Positions 6,511-15,198 of a DNA stretch of 64,000 nt are shown here, piece after piece. Position numbers and translations under genes: made by a program. Every line of letters starts with the position of its first letter. Within the stretch, counting starts at the first letter, position 1. The stretch is from Actinomadura viridilutea (lineage in GTDB: Bacteria > Actinomycetota > Actinomycetes > Streptosporangiales > Streptosporangiaceae), in contig PVNI01000010.1 in NCBI GenBank assembly GCA_003001795.1, positions 1 through 64,000 of the forward strand. Reading direction: 5' to 3'. The notes beneath the pieces were generated by a model that was not told the DNA's origin, did not search any database, and worked only from the letters and a program-made list of their open reading frames with translations.

Positions 6511-8007
6511 TCAGCAGTAGGAGACCCTCGCGGTGCCGTTGGGGGAGAACGACACCGAGCCCGTGCGCCGGCCGAAGCACAGTCCGTTGGTCCGCGACAC
6601 CCGCACGCCGGCGGACTCGCCCGCTTGCAGGGTGCCGGAGCCGTGCGCGGACAGCGCGCCGGACGTGCCGGTCACGGACCATTGCACCGGGCCGCCGACC
6701 GCGGTGATGGTGACCACGCACGACTCGCTCACGCCCATGCTGCACCCGGAGACCGACAGGGTTCCCGGCCGCGGCGGCTGCGGCGGCTCCGGCTCGGAGG
6801 TGGGCTGGGGCGAGGAGGTCGCGGTCCGGGTGGGCGACGGCGACTTCGACGGCGATTTCGACGGCGACGGGCTCGTGGTGGTCGGCGACGGCGAGACGCT
6901 CGTGGCCGGGGCGCTCGGCTCGACCGACGGGTCCGTCGGCGACTGCGACGGGTCCTCTCCGGACGACGACGACGTGGCGCCGCCGCTCGGCGAGGCGGCC
7001 GCGGGCTCGTTCGAGCCGTCGGATCCCCCGGTGAACGCCGCGACCGAGCCGCCGATCAGCACGACGGCCGCGATCCCGGCGGCGACCGCGGCGACGACCG
7101 GGCCCTTGCGCCGGGAGTTCTCGCGTTCGCGGGCGCGCGACGTGCCGGGCCGGTAGGGCAGCGGCCAGCCCCACTCGTCGAACGGTTCGGCCCAGGCGGC
7201 GATGGCGCGCCGGTTGTCCGCGCGTTCCGGGTCGGTCACCGCGGACAGCACGTCCAGCCGCAGCTCTCCGGGCAGCGCCGCGACCGGCAGCACGGCCAGC
7301 AGCCGGTCGGCGGGCAGCCGCGGCGTGTCCCGTTCACCGCAGGTGGGGCAGTTGGACACGTGCCGCATCACCGAGCGGGCCGCCTGCGGCGACAGCGGCC
7401 AGGTCTCGGTCAGCGCCGACAGGCTGGGGCAGTCCTCCCAGTGGTTGCGGGCCACCAGCGCGGCGTGCAGCGCCGACTCCAGCGCGGCGTCCGCCTCGGC
7501 CAGCAGAACGTCCGCCTCCTCGGCGGAGATGCCGAACACGCCCGCCAGGTCGACCGAGTCCAGCTCGTGCCGCGCCACCAGGTCGATCGCCTCGCGCTGG
7601 CGTCCGGTGAGCGCGGCCAGCGCGCTCAGCGCCAGCATGCGCCGCTCCTCGCGGCGGGCGTACTGCTCCTCGGTGAGCTCCCCGTCGTCGACCTCGGGCG
7701 CCTGCTGCCCGACGTGCCGCGACGGGTTGTCGCGCCGGCGCAGCGACTCCTTGCGGGCCAGCGCGTACAGCCAGCCGCGCAGCCGCTCGGGATGCGCGAG
7801 CCCGGCGATGTGCTCGCGCGCCGCGATCATGACGTTGCGCAGCGCCCCCGCGGCCTCCACGCGGTCGCGCAGCAGACCGTGGCAGTAGTCGTACAGCAAG
7901 GGCGCGTAGGTGTCGTACACCTCCGACAGCGCGATGACGTCCCCGACCCGCAGTGATTCCGCCAGCCGGGGGTCAGCGAAACGGCCCGGTTCAGGCCAAG
8001 CGGCCAC
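6511..8007 (-). CDS. Membrane-tethered sigma-factor-like fusion protein 1 (ECF-like, zinc finger, TM, exported domain)
   Basis: 498 residues from GTG 8007, which follows GGGAGG by six bases and gives V-AAWPEP. In order: ECF region 2-like helices (about 25-90, with LRGWLYALARKESLRRR); a region 4-like segment (about 125-185); the anti-sigma zinc-finger pattern HVSNCPTC (His216, Cys220, Cys223); one membrane helix (about 303-325); a Ser/Thr/Pro linker of roughly 90 residues; and an exported beta-rich domain with four cysteines (about 414-498, GGPVQWSVTGTSG). The region 4 recognition helix (EEADVLLAEADAALES) is acidic, so direct -35 binding is doubtful. It is the paralogue of the next gene upstream. 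A trans-membrane regulator is likely; its targets are unknown. Confidence 0.75.
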   Translation of the reverse strand: MAAWPEPGRFADPRLAESLRVGDVIALSEVYDTYAPLLYDYCHGLLRDRVEAAGALRNVMIAAREHIAGLAHPERLRGWLYALARKESLRRRDNPSRHVGQQAPEVDDGELTEEQYARREERRMLALSALAALTGRQREAIDLVARHELDSVDLAGVFGISAEEADVLLAEADAALESALHAALVARNHWEDCPSLSALTETWPLSPQAARSVMRHVSNCPTCGERDTPRLPADRLLAVLPVAALPGELRLDVLSAVTDPERADNRRAIAAWAEPFDEWGWPLPYRPGTSRARERENSRRKGPVVAAVAAGIAAVVLIGGSVAAFTGGSDGSNEPAAASPSGGATSSSSGEDPSQSPTDPSVEPSAPATSVSPSPTTTSPSPSKSPSKSPSPTRTATSSPQPTSEPEPPQPPRPGTLSVSGCSMGVSESCVVTITAVGGPVQWSVTGTSGALSAHGSGTLQAGESAGVRVSRTNGLCFGRRTGSVSFSPNGTARVSYC

Positions 8008-8266
8008 GACGACCCTCCCGTGCTCGATGATCCGAACCCCCGCAGCGAGCCCCGACGCCCGTCGGCGGACTCTGGTTGACAGATCCTGCCACCAAATTCG
8101 GGAGATTTCAGAGGCATCCGGGACTGTTGGGATGCAATGGGGCACTCTACGTGGTCGTTTCACCACGTAGACGCACGATTACAGAAAAGTTGTGATCTGG
8201 GTCTCTTTGCGGTGAAGTCGGTCGTCGGAGCCGGGGTGGACCGCCGGAGCGTGCGTGCTCGGCCGG

Positions 8267-9862
8267 TCACGGCCGGGCGGCCGCCTCCTGGGCGCCGGCC
8301 TGCGAGCCGCCGTCGTCCGGCGGCTCCTGCGCCGGGCAGGTCCAGGTCACGGTCGCCGAGCCCGACGGCGCGAAGCTCACGCTGCCGGAGTGGCTGCCGG
8401 GCGGGCAGTTTTCCGGACGCGACACGGTCACGCTCGCCGTCGCGCCCGCCGCGAGCCGTCCGCCGCCGGAGGCGCTCAGGCCGCCCGACGTGCCGGTCAC
8501 CGACCACGTGACGGGCCCGCCCACCGCGCTCACCGACACCGGGCACGAGAGCTGCCCCTCGGGGATCGTGCAGTCTTGAACCGCCAGCCTTCCGGTCGGC
8601 GTGCCGCGGGGCGTGGGCGAGCGCCGCGACGGCCGCGCCGACGGGCTGGGCGTCGGCGACGTCGACGACGGGGACGGCGTGGGCGCGGTGGGCGTCGCGG
8701 ACGGCTCGGGCGACGGCGACTCGCTCGGCGACGACTCGTCCGACGGACTGGACGACGGGTCGCCGGACGACGGGGACGACGACGGGTCCCGCGGCGCGCC
8801 GGAGCTCTTGGGGACCGCCCCGGTGCGCCCGTCGGGGCCGAGCGGCGTCAGGGCGAACGCGCCGGTCACGATCAGCAGGAGTCCGCCGGCCGCGGCGACG
8901 GCGGGCAGCAGCCGGGGCGCCGGGCGGTGGCCCCCGCGCTTGTGCGCCCGCGCCGCCGGCACCGGCCAGCCGGCCTCGTCGAACGGCTCGGCGCGCCGGG
9001 CCGCGTCGGCTCGCAGGTGGGCCCGGCCGGGTGCGGTCGCGGTCGCCATGACGCGCGTGGGCAGCTCCGACGGCAGCAGCGCCACCGGCAGCACCTGCAG
9101 CAACCGGACCGTGGACACCCTCCGGTAGCGCAGCTCGGTGCACGTCGCGCAGTGCGAGATGTGCCGCAGCAGCCTGCGGGCGGTCGCGGGCGGGAGCGGC
9201 CCGTCGTCCTCCCCCTCGACCAGCTCCGCCGCCTGCGGGCACGCCTCCCGCCCCTCCCGGGCGACCAGCGCGGCGGCCAGCGCGTCGTCCAGCCGCTGCC
9301 GCGCCGCGGAGGTCAGGTCGGCGGCCTGCCGGGCGTCCATGCCCAGCACCGCGCCGACCTCGGCCGCCTCCAGGCCGTGCCGCAGCAGCAGGTCGAGGGC
9401 CTCCCGTTCGGTGCCGCGCAGCGCCGTCAGCGCGCCGTGCACCAGACGGCGCAGCTCGAAGCGCTGCGCCCGTTCGGGGGCGTCCAGGAACACGTCCTCC
9501 ACCTCGGGCGCCTCCCGGCGCTCGGTGGGGAAGTCCGGGGCGGCGCGGCGGCGCAGGCACTCGTTGCGGACCAGCGCGTACAGCCAGGACCGGAACCTGA
9601 CCGGCTCGCGCAGCACCCCGGCGTGCGCGTACGCCTGCAGGAAGGCGTCGTGCAGCGCCGCCGCGGCCGCCTCCTGGTCGCGCAGCAGCGCGTGGGCGTA
9701 GTCGTAGAGGCGCGCGGCATAGCGGTCGACCACCTGGGCCAGGGCCTCGGTCGGATCCAGATCGCGGGGGGCGTCGTCCCCCGCGTCGTCGCGGTCGTCG
9801 GCGGCCAGCGCCAGGGCGAGCCTGAGGTCGTCCCCGCGATCGAGACTGGGCCAAGGGGACAC
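8267..9862 (-). CDS. Membrane-tethered sigma-factor fusion protein 2 (ECF, zinc finger, TM, exported domain)
   Basis: 531 residues from GTG 9862, placed because GGGAGG lies four bases upstream and the resulting V-SPWPS start matches the paralogue's V-AAWPE. In order: ECF region 2 (DAFLQAYAH...FRSWLYALVRNECLRRR, about residues 40-108), region 4 (TALRGTEREALDLLLRHGLE and a more typical helix QAADLTSAARQRLDDAL), the zinc-finger motif HISHCATC (His234, Cys238, Cys241), a membrane helix (about 318-339), a Ser/Pro linker and an exported domain (about 425-509, VGGPVTWSVTGTSGGLSASG) close to that of its neighbour. It would need proteolysis to free the sigma part, as in regulated intramembrane proteolysis; this is inference. 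A more upstream ATG at 9901 has no ribosome-binding site. Confidence 0.78.
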   Translation of the reverse strand: MSPWPSLDRGDDLRLALALAADDRDDAGDDAPRDLDPTEALAQVVDRYAARLYDYAHALLRDQEAAAAALHDAFLQAYAHAGVLREPVRFRSWLYALVRNECLRRRAAPDFPTERREAPEVEDVFLDAPERAQRFELRRLVHGALTALRGTEREALDLLLRHGLEAAEVGAVLGMDARQAADLTSAARQRLDDALAAALVAREGREACPQAAELVEGEDDGPLPPATARRLLRHISHCATCTELRYRRVSTVRLLQVLPVALLPSELPTRVMATATAPGRAHLRADAARRAEPFDEAGWPVPAARAHKRGGHRPAPRLLPAVAAAGGLLLIVTGAFALTPLGPDGRTGAVPKSSGAPRDPSSSPSSGDPSSSPSDESSPSESPSPEPSATPTAPTPSPSSTSPTPSPSARPSRRSPTPRGTPTGRLAVQDCTIPEGQLSCPVSVSAVGGPVTWSVTGTSGGLSASGGGRLAAGATASVTVSRPENCPPGSHSGSVSFAPSGSATVTWTCPAQEPPDDGGSQAGAQEAAARP

Positions 9863-9997
9863 GGGTCCTCCCGCGAACTGAGATGTCGGCACCGCGGTCA
9901 TGGGACGCGCCGCGATGGTGCTCTTCTTGCGAGCCGTGCCGTGTTCTCCTCCGGACCCCGCGGGCCCGGCCCCGCCAGGGGACACGGGGAAGGAAGT

Positions 9998-10032
9998 GGA
10001 GGCCCGACGGCCCCGCTCCCCGTCGGGCCTCC
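9998..10032 (-). terminator. Hairpin terminator directly after the 44-residue ORF
   Basis: Perfect 13-bp stem (9998-10010 with 10020-10032) around a 9-base loop. On the minus strand it begins two bases after the TAA at 10035, which supports that ORF as a real transcribed unit. It lies 136 bases upstream of sigma fusion 2, so it could also act as an attenuator for that gene. Confidence 0.6.
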
Positions 10033-10034
10033 GT

Positions 10035-10169
10035 TTACATGACGGCCGACCCCCGCCCCCGGTTGACACCTCCGACGAACAAATCTCGAAAAATCCGTTC
10101 GGCCTCGTGCGGCTCGGCTCCGCCCTCCCGTCTCAGCCGCTCCGTACGCCACGTGACCTGCGCGAACAC
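10035..10169 (-). CDS. Possible small protein, 44 residues
   Basis: GTG 10169 opens a 44-residue frame (VFAQVTWRTERLRREGG...ending GRGSAVM) with about three quarters G/C in third positions. The charged, amphipathic middle (RTERLRREGGAEPHEAERIF) resembles a folded helix pair more than random sequence. A strong hairpin terminator starts right after the stop, and another terminator isolates it from the upstream VWA gene. Against it: GGGAG abuts the GTG too closely for a normal ribosome-binding site, and I recognise no family. It lies between the VWA protein and sigma fusion 2, so a regulatory role towards either is conceivable. Confidence 0.35.
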   Translation of the reverse strand: MFAQVTWRTERLRREGGAEPHEAERIFRDLFVGGVNRGRGSAVM

Positions 10170-10223
10170 CTCCCGGCGCGGACGCGGGCCGCCAGGGGAC
10201 GGCGCGGCGGCCGGGAACGACGA

Positions 10224-10260
10224 ACGCCCGGCGAACGGGTGGGATCCGTTCGCCGGGCGT
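10224..10260 (-). terminator. Terminator of the VWA-protein gene
   Basis: Perfect 15-bp stem (10224-10238 with 10246-10260) and a 7-base loop, beginning 26 bases after the stop of the VWA gene. No U-tract, as is common for GC-rich actinomycete terminators. Confidence 0.8.
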
Positions 10261-10285
10261 CGGCGGTGCGGTTCGGGGTCCGCGC

Positions 10286-12763
10286 TCAGTCGCTGATGCG
10301 GCGGGACAGCATCTTCAGGAAGATCTTGGAGATCTCCTGCGGCGTCTGCGCCACCTGGACGTTGCCGTTGGTGAGCGCCGCGATCTTCTCGAGCTCGTTG
10401 CGGTCGGTCCCGGGGCCGAAGCCGATCATGTTCACCTGGATCGGCTTGTTGGGGTCGACCATCGACTTGAGCCGCGACAGGGTCTCCTTGAGCGTGGGCC
10501 CGTCGGCGTCCTCGTTCTTGCCGTCGGTCAGCAGCAGGATCGAGTTGCCGAACTCGGGCTTGTAGCTGTCGCTCATCTTCTTGTACGCGGCCAGGACGGT
10601 GTCGTACAGGCCGGTGTCGCCGCGCGGCTGGATCTGGCCGAGGCTGGACAGCACCAGGTTGCGGCGGGTGCTGGACCCGACGCGCTCGCCCAGCGGGCCG
10701 ACCGACACGAGCTCGCGCCAGTCCTGCTTGCCCTGGAGGTTGGTGGAGAACACCCACAGGCCCAGCTCGGTGTCGTTGGACATCATGCTGAGCCCGCCCT
10801 GGGACAGCTGCGCGACGGCCTGCAGCCGGGTGGTGTTCGGGGCGACCTGCTCGGCCATCGACCCGGACACGTCGATGATGGTCAGGATGCGCAGGCCCAG
10901 CGTCAGCTTCGACCAGGCCTGCATGACCTTCGCCACCTCGGCGTCCTTCGGGGAGGGCAGCTTGCGGGGACGCGCGGGGCTCACGCCCATCTGCTGGGTG
11001 AACCCCTCGGGCGCCTTGCCGTCCGGCGTGCGGAACCCGAGCCGCTGCATCTCCTTGCGGGACTCCTCGCCGGTCAGCTCGCGCTCGAGCAGCCGCGCGG
11101 CCTTGCGCTTGGCGCCGTCATCGGTGACGACGGTGAACGGGTAGTCCAACGACAGCGTGCCCTCGACCGGGTACAGGGCGACCGCGGGCTCGGACGGCCC
11201 GGTCCGGTTGAACGCGTACAGCGCCTGCTCGGACGACAGCGAGATCGGCTGCCGGCCGGTGCGGCCCTTGCGGAACAGGCTGAACTGCGCCTGCACGGTC
11301 GGCGTCATGCTCTCGCGCACCGTGCGGACGATCCCGGTGAAGATGGAGTTCCGGTTGGGGTCGTTCGTCAGCAGCGTGTTGGTGACCATCAGGGCGCCCA
11401 TCCCGGCGCCGTTGCGCGCCGGGTCCGGCACCACCAGCCGCACCGCCTTGGCCGGGATCACCTGGTTCTTGGTGACCGCGCCGCCCGGGGTGCCGCCCGC
11501 GGCGTTCAGCAGGTTGTCCCAGGACGGCGTGGACGTGATGCCCTGCTGGCGCAGCCGTGTCGCCAGCGTGCGCGGCATGCCCACCACGATGGGGCTGCTG
11601 GCCAGGGAGGTCCCCGGCGTCTTGATGGCGTCCTTGCCCTTCTCGGACGCGCGGACCAGCGACGTCCACAGCGAGGTGTCGGGGATCCACACGTCGGGAC
11701 GCCGGTTGGTGGCGGTCGGCACCGCCTGCCCCGACAGCAGCGGGGTGACCGACGCGGGCTCGGCCTTGGCGACCCGGGCCTGCGCGCACTTGCCGTCCAC
11801 CTCGTGCCGGGCGTTGTTGAAGCGCTGCGCGGCCTTCACCACCGCGGGCTCGATGTCGGCGGACACCGCCACGTCCAGCACGAGCGCGTCGTCCTCGCCG
11901 CACCCGCCGCGGGCGTCGGCGAACGCGTACACGCCCACGCCGAGCAGCAGGGCGAGGCCGACGGCGCCGGCCATCGGTCCGATGAGCGCGCCCGGGCTGC
12001 GCCGCTTCTTGCGCCGTCCGCTGTCGTACTCGTCGCTGCCGTAGCCGCCGGAACCGCGCGAACCGCCGCCGTAGCCGCCGGAGCCGCCTCCGCCGCCGTA
12101 ACCGCCCGAACCGCCGGGACCGCCGCCGTAGCCTCCCGAGCCGCCCCGCTCGTAGTCGCGGTACCCGCCGGAACCCTCGCCCGGGTACCCGGTCGGTCCG
12201 CCGTCGGAGCTGCGGATCGACTCGTACCTGCCGTACCCGGCGTCCGCGCCGCCGGGGGACGCGGAGGGCGCGCCGCCGGGCGGCGGCGACTGCGACGGCC
12301 CGGACCCGTAGACGTCCGAGGCCGCCGACCGGCCGGACCCGTACCCGCCGGAGTCGGACCCGTACCCGCCGGAGTCGGACCCGTACCCGCCGGAGTCGGA
12401 GGCGCCGCCGTAACCGCCCGCCCCGAACGTCGGCTGCTCGGCGGACTGCCGCGGCGTGAACCACTCGGGGGTCTCGGTGCCGGACGAGGGCCGCGAGCCG
12501 CCGACGCCGGGGCCGGCGACCGGACGGTCGCCCGGACCCGACGGGGGGATCATCGCGCCGCCGGGCGGGGTGCCGGGTGCGGCCCCGGCCGCCGGTTCGC
12601 CGGTCGGCGCGCCCGGCCCGCCCTGCCGCCTCTGGTGCGCGGGACGCGGGCCGAACCAGTCGGAGGAGCCGTCGTTCGCCGGGCCGAAGACTGGCCTGGA
12701 CGGGTCGATCCCATCGTCACCCCGTGGGCCCTCGGGGAGATCACTGTGATGACGTCCACTCAC
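10286..12763 (-). CDS. Membrane-anchored protein with solute-binding-like and VWA domains
   Basis: 825 residues from GTG 12763, six bases after GAGGAC. The N-terminal 250 residues are Gly/Ser/Pro-rich with GGYGS-type repeats and should be cytoplasmic and disordered. After RRKKRR comes one membrane helix (about 258-282). The exported part has a substrate-binding-protein-like domain (about 292-590) and a C-terminal von Willebrand A domain (about 624-815) with an intact MIDAS motif DVSGSM (Asp631, Ser633, Ser635) and LLLTDGKNED. VWA domains bind partner proteins through a divalent metal; the ligand of the binding domain is unknown. Two terminators separate it from the downstream sigma-fusion genes. 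It is upstream of them on the same strand, so a shared envelope-sensing role is possible. Confidence 0.85.
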   Translation of the reverse strand: MSGRHHSDLPEGPRGDDGIDPSRPVFGPANDGSSDWFGPRPAHQRRQGGPGAPTGEPAAGAAPGTPPGGAMIPPSGPGDRPVAGPGVGGSRPSSGTETPEWFTPRQSAEQPTFGAGGYGGASDSGGYGSDSGGYGSDSGGYGSGRSAASDVYGSGPSQSPPPGGAPSASPGGADAGYGRYESIRSSDGGPTGYPGEGSGGYRDYERGGSGGYGGGPGGSGGYGGGGGSGGYGGGSRGSGGYGSDEYDSGRRKKRRSPGALIGPMAGAVGLALLLGVGVYAFADARGGCGEDDALVLDVAVSADIEPAVVKAAQRFNNARHEVDGKCAQARVAKAEPASVTPLLSGQAVPTATNRRPDVWIPDTSLWTSLVRASEKGKDAIKTPGTSLASSPIVVGMPRTLATRLRQQGITSTPSWDNLLNAAGGTPGGAVTKNQVIPAKAVRLVVPDPARNGAGMGALMVTNTLLTNDPNRNSIFTGIVRTVRESMTPTVQAQFSLFRKGRTGRQPISLSSEQALYAFNRTGPSEPAVALYPVEGTLSLDYPFTVVTDDGAKRKAARLLERELTGEESRKEMQRLGFRTPDGKAPEGFTQQMGVSPARPRKLPSPKDAEVAKVMQAWSKLTLGLRILTIIDVSGSMAEQVAPNTTRLQAVAQLSQGGLSMMSNDTELGLWVFSTNLQGKQDWRELVSVGPLGERVGSSTRRNLVLSSLGQIQPRGDTGLYDTVLAAYKKMSDSYKPEFGNSILLLTDGKNEDADGPTLKETLSRLKSMVDPNKPIQVNMIGFGPGTDRNELEKIAALTNGNVQVAQTPQEISKIFLKMLSRRISD
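12335..12397 (-). repeat. Three 21-bp tandem repeats inside the VWA gene
   Basis: Three exact, adjacent 21-bp units (12335-12355, 12356-12376, 12377-12397) encode repeated GSDSGGY units in the disordered N-terminal region. The identity at DNA level points to recent slippage expansion, and the copy number may differ between strains. Confidence 0.9.
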
Positions 12764-13006
12764 GGCTGTCCTCGTTTCACCAGAAACCCACCGACGTTCC
12801 CCGGCACTGTAGTGGTACGAACCAGAGGTTACAAAAGGCTCAATTCGATAGTTCCGCAGGTCACGACCGGATGACGAATCGACGAACGCTCTGCCCGGCG
12901 TCCGTCACGAAGCGCATCCGGCCCGACACGCGACGCCGGGAAACCCGGATCCGGTTCTGTTCCGTCATAGTGCAAGGGACGGCGAGCGCACGGAATCGGG
13001 GGACTG

Positions 13007-14089
13007 TTGAGCGAGGCGAGCATACGGCAATCGGCGGCCTCGGCGAGGGAAATGTCCACGATTGCCGGTCGTGTACGCACGTCGGCGGCGTGGGCGGGCG
13101 TCGCCGCATGGGCGCTGTGGGCGGGCGCCCGGCTCGCCGGGGGCGACCGGCTGCCCGGCGTCGGATCGGCGTTGGCGCCCATGCTGGCCTTCACCCCGTA
13201 CGCGGCGGCCGCCGCGCCGCTGCCGATCGTCGTCGCGCTGCTGCTCCGCCGCCGGCGGGCGGCGGTCGCGGCGACCGCGGTGGCGGTCGCCCTGGCGGCG
13301 GCCGTGCTGCCGCGCGCCGTGGGCGGCGCCCAGCCCTCCGCCCGCGGCCCGGTCGTGCGGGTGCTGACGGCCAACCTGCTGTTCGGCCGGGCCGACCCCG
13401 GGCGGATCGTCGACCTCGTCCGCCGCAACGGAACCGACGTGCTCAGCCTCCAGGAGCTGACCCCCGGCGCCCGCGACCGCCTGGAACGCGCCGGCCTGAC
13501 GCGCCTGCTGCCCTACAAAGTGGATGAGGCCCGTGTCAGCGCCCGCGGAGCCGCCATCTATTCGCGCCACCCCCTGCTCGCACTGCCGCCGCTGGAGGGA
13601 ATGTCGACGGCGATGCCGGAGGCCGAGATCGCCCTGCCGGGCGGACGGCGCATCGTGGTGACCGCCGTCCATCCCGTGCCGCCGCTGTCGTCCGACTGGT
13701 ACCGCCGGTGGCGGCACGACCTGGCCGAACTCCCCGCCGCCCGCGCGCCTCTGCCCGGCGGCGACCCCGCGCCCACGTCCTCCTTCCATGGGCCGGCCGC
13801 CTCGCATCCGGTCGACGAGACCTCCGAGCCGATCCGGATCCTCGCGGGCGATTTCAACGCCACGCTCGACCACGCCGGCCTGCGCCGTCTCCTCGGACGC
13901 GGCTACGCCGACGCCGCGGACCGGACGGGCGCCGGGCTCGTCCCGACGTGGGGGCTCGGCTCGCGCCGCCCGCCGCTGACGATCGACCACGTGCTGGTGG
14001 ACGAGCGGTGCGCGGTCCGCGAGGTCGCGGTGTACGACCTGCCCGGCAGCGACCACCGCGCCGTCCACGCCGAGATCCGCCTTCCGTAA
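13007..14089 (+). CDS. Membrane-anchored endonuclease/exonuclease/phosphatase-family protein
   Basis: 360 residues. The N-terminal 110 residues hold about three hydrophobic helices, followed by an EEP-fold domain. Motifs in order: VLTANLLFGRADP, LSLQELTP (metal-binding Glu), AIYSRHPL, GDFNATLDH, the IDHVLV region and the final GSDHRAV with the catalytic Asp-His pair. The domain should face outside the cell; the substrate (nucleic acid, phospholipid or phosphoester) cannot be told. The TTG at 13007 has GGGGGA just upstream; ATG 13052 is an alternative start but its purine-rich site is too close. It is divergent from the VWA gene with 243 bases between them, in which I see no further feature. 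Confidence 0.85.
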   Translation: MSEASIRQSAASAREMSTIAGRVRTSAAWAGVAAWALWAGARLAGGDRLPGVGSALAPMLAFTPYAAAAAPLPIVVALLLRRRRAAVAATAVAVALAAAVLPRAVGGAQPSARGPVVRVLTANLLFGRADPGRIVDLVRRNGTDVLSLQELTPGARDRLERAGLTRLLPYKVDEARVSARGAAIYSRHPLLALPPLEGMSTAMPEAEIALPGGRRIVVTAVHPVPPLSSDWYRRWRHDLAELPAARAPLPGGDPAPTSSFHGPAASHPVDETSEPIRILAGDFNATLDHAGLRRLLGRGYADAADRTGAGLVPTWGLGSRRPPLTIDHVLVDERCAVREVAVYDLPGSDHRAVHAEIRLP

Positions 14090-14316
14090 GGCCCTCCGGC
14101 CCGATCGGGCCCGCGATGTCATCGATGCGTTCTGTGATCATCTGAATGCGATTTCCACGCGCTGTGAAGGTCGCGGAAGGCGGCCGATGCGATCGTGGCC
14201 GTATCCGGACATTCGACGCTGCTGAAATGGCCGCATCCGGCCATCTGCGGGGGGGACGGGCGCCGCCGCGAGCGGGGCGTGACGGCGCCGTCGCCGGACG
14301 GCGGCAGAATTGAGGG

Positions 14317-15144
14317 GTGGCCCGGTTCGTCACCGTCTCCGATCCCGCCGACCCGCGGCTGGCCGACTACGTGCGGCTGCGCGACGTCAACCTGCGCAAG
14401 AGCCTGGAAGCGGAGCACGGGCTGTTCATCGCGGAGGGGGAGAAGGTCATCCGCCGGGCCGTGGGCACCGGGTACCCGGCGCGTTCGTTCCTGATGGCCC
14501 GGCGCTGGGTGGAACCGCTCTCCGACGTGCTGGAACGCACCGACGCGCCCGTGTACGTCGCCGACGACGCCACCGTTCAGGCCGTCGCCGGGTTCCCCGT
14601 CCACCGCGGGGCGCTCGCCTCGATGAAGCGGCTGCCGCTGCCCGCGACGGCCGACCTGGTGGCGGACGCCCGCCGCGTCCTGGTCCTGGAGGACCTGGTC
14701 GACCACGCCAACGTCGGGTCCATCTTCCGCTGCGCCGCCGCGCTCGGCGTGAACGCCGTGGTGCTGTCCCCGCGGTGCGCCGACCCGCTCTACCGGCGCT
14801 CGGTCAAGGTGTCGATGGGCGCGGTGTTCGCCATCCCGTACGCCCGCATGACGTCCTGGCACGACGGGCTGTCGGAGCTGCGCGCGGCGGGCTTCACCCT
14901 GCTCGCCCTCACACCGGACCAGTCGGCCGTCCCCCTGGACAAGGCGCTCGCCGCCGTGGAAGGGCCCGCGGACCGCGTCGCGCTCATGCTCGGCTCGGAG
15001 GGCGACGGCCTGTCGTCGCGCTGGCTGGACGAGGCCGACCACGCCGTCTGCATCCCCATGAGCGCCGCCGCGATGGCCAACGGCGTCGACTCGCTCAACG
15101 TGGTCGCCGCGGCCGCCATCGCCTGCCACGCCCTCATGCGCTGA
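14317..15144 (+). CDS. TrmH/SpoU-family RNA 2'-O-methyltransferase
   Basis: 275 residues. An N-terminal substrate-binding region (LEAEHGLFIAEGEKVIRRAV) precedes the SPOUT knot domain. SPOUT motifs are present: the Asn-containing DHANVGSIFRCAAALGV, LMLGSEGDGLSSRWLDEAD, and the SAM-binding C-terminal CIPMSAAAMANGVDSLNVVAAAAI. Family members methylate 2'-OH groups of rRNA or tRNA with S-adenosylmethionine; the exact target cannot be inferred. The GTG at 14317 has only an overlapping GAGGG, so a leaderless message is possible. It converges with the anchored surface protein gene. Confidence 0.92.
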   Translation: MARFVTVSDPADPRLADYVRLRDVNLRKSLEAEHGLFIAEGEKVIRRAVGTGYPARSFLMARRWVEPLSDVLERTDAPVYVADDATVQAVAGFPVHRGALASMKRLPLPATADLVADARRVLVLEDLVDHANVGSIFRCAAALGVNAVVLSPRCADPLYRRSVKVSMGAVFAIPYARMTSWHDGLSELRAAGFTLLALTPDQSAVPLDKALAAVEGPADRVALMLGSEGDGLSSRWLDEADHAVCIPMSAAAMANGVDSLNVVAAAAIACHALMR

Positions 15145-15198
15145 GCGGCCCGGGGACCGGCCGCCGCGCCCCGCGTTCCCGCCCGCTTTCGGCGGAGC

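Noticed and set aside
14098..14111. GGCCCGATCGGGCC palindrome as an operator or terminator
   Set aside because: A self-complementary 14-mer without loop or context; such palindromes are frequent by chance in this GC-rich DNA.
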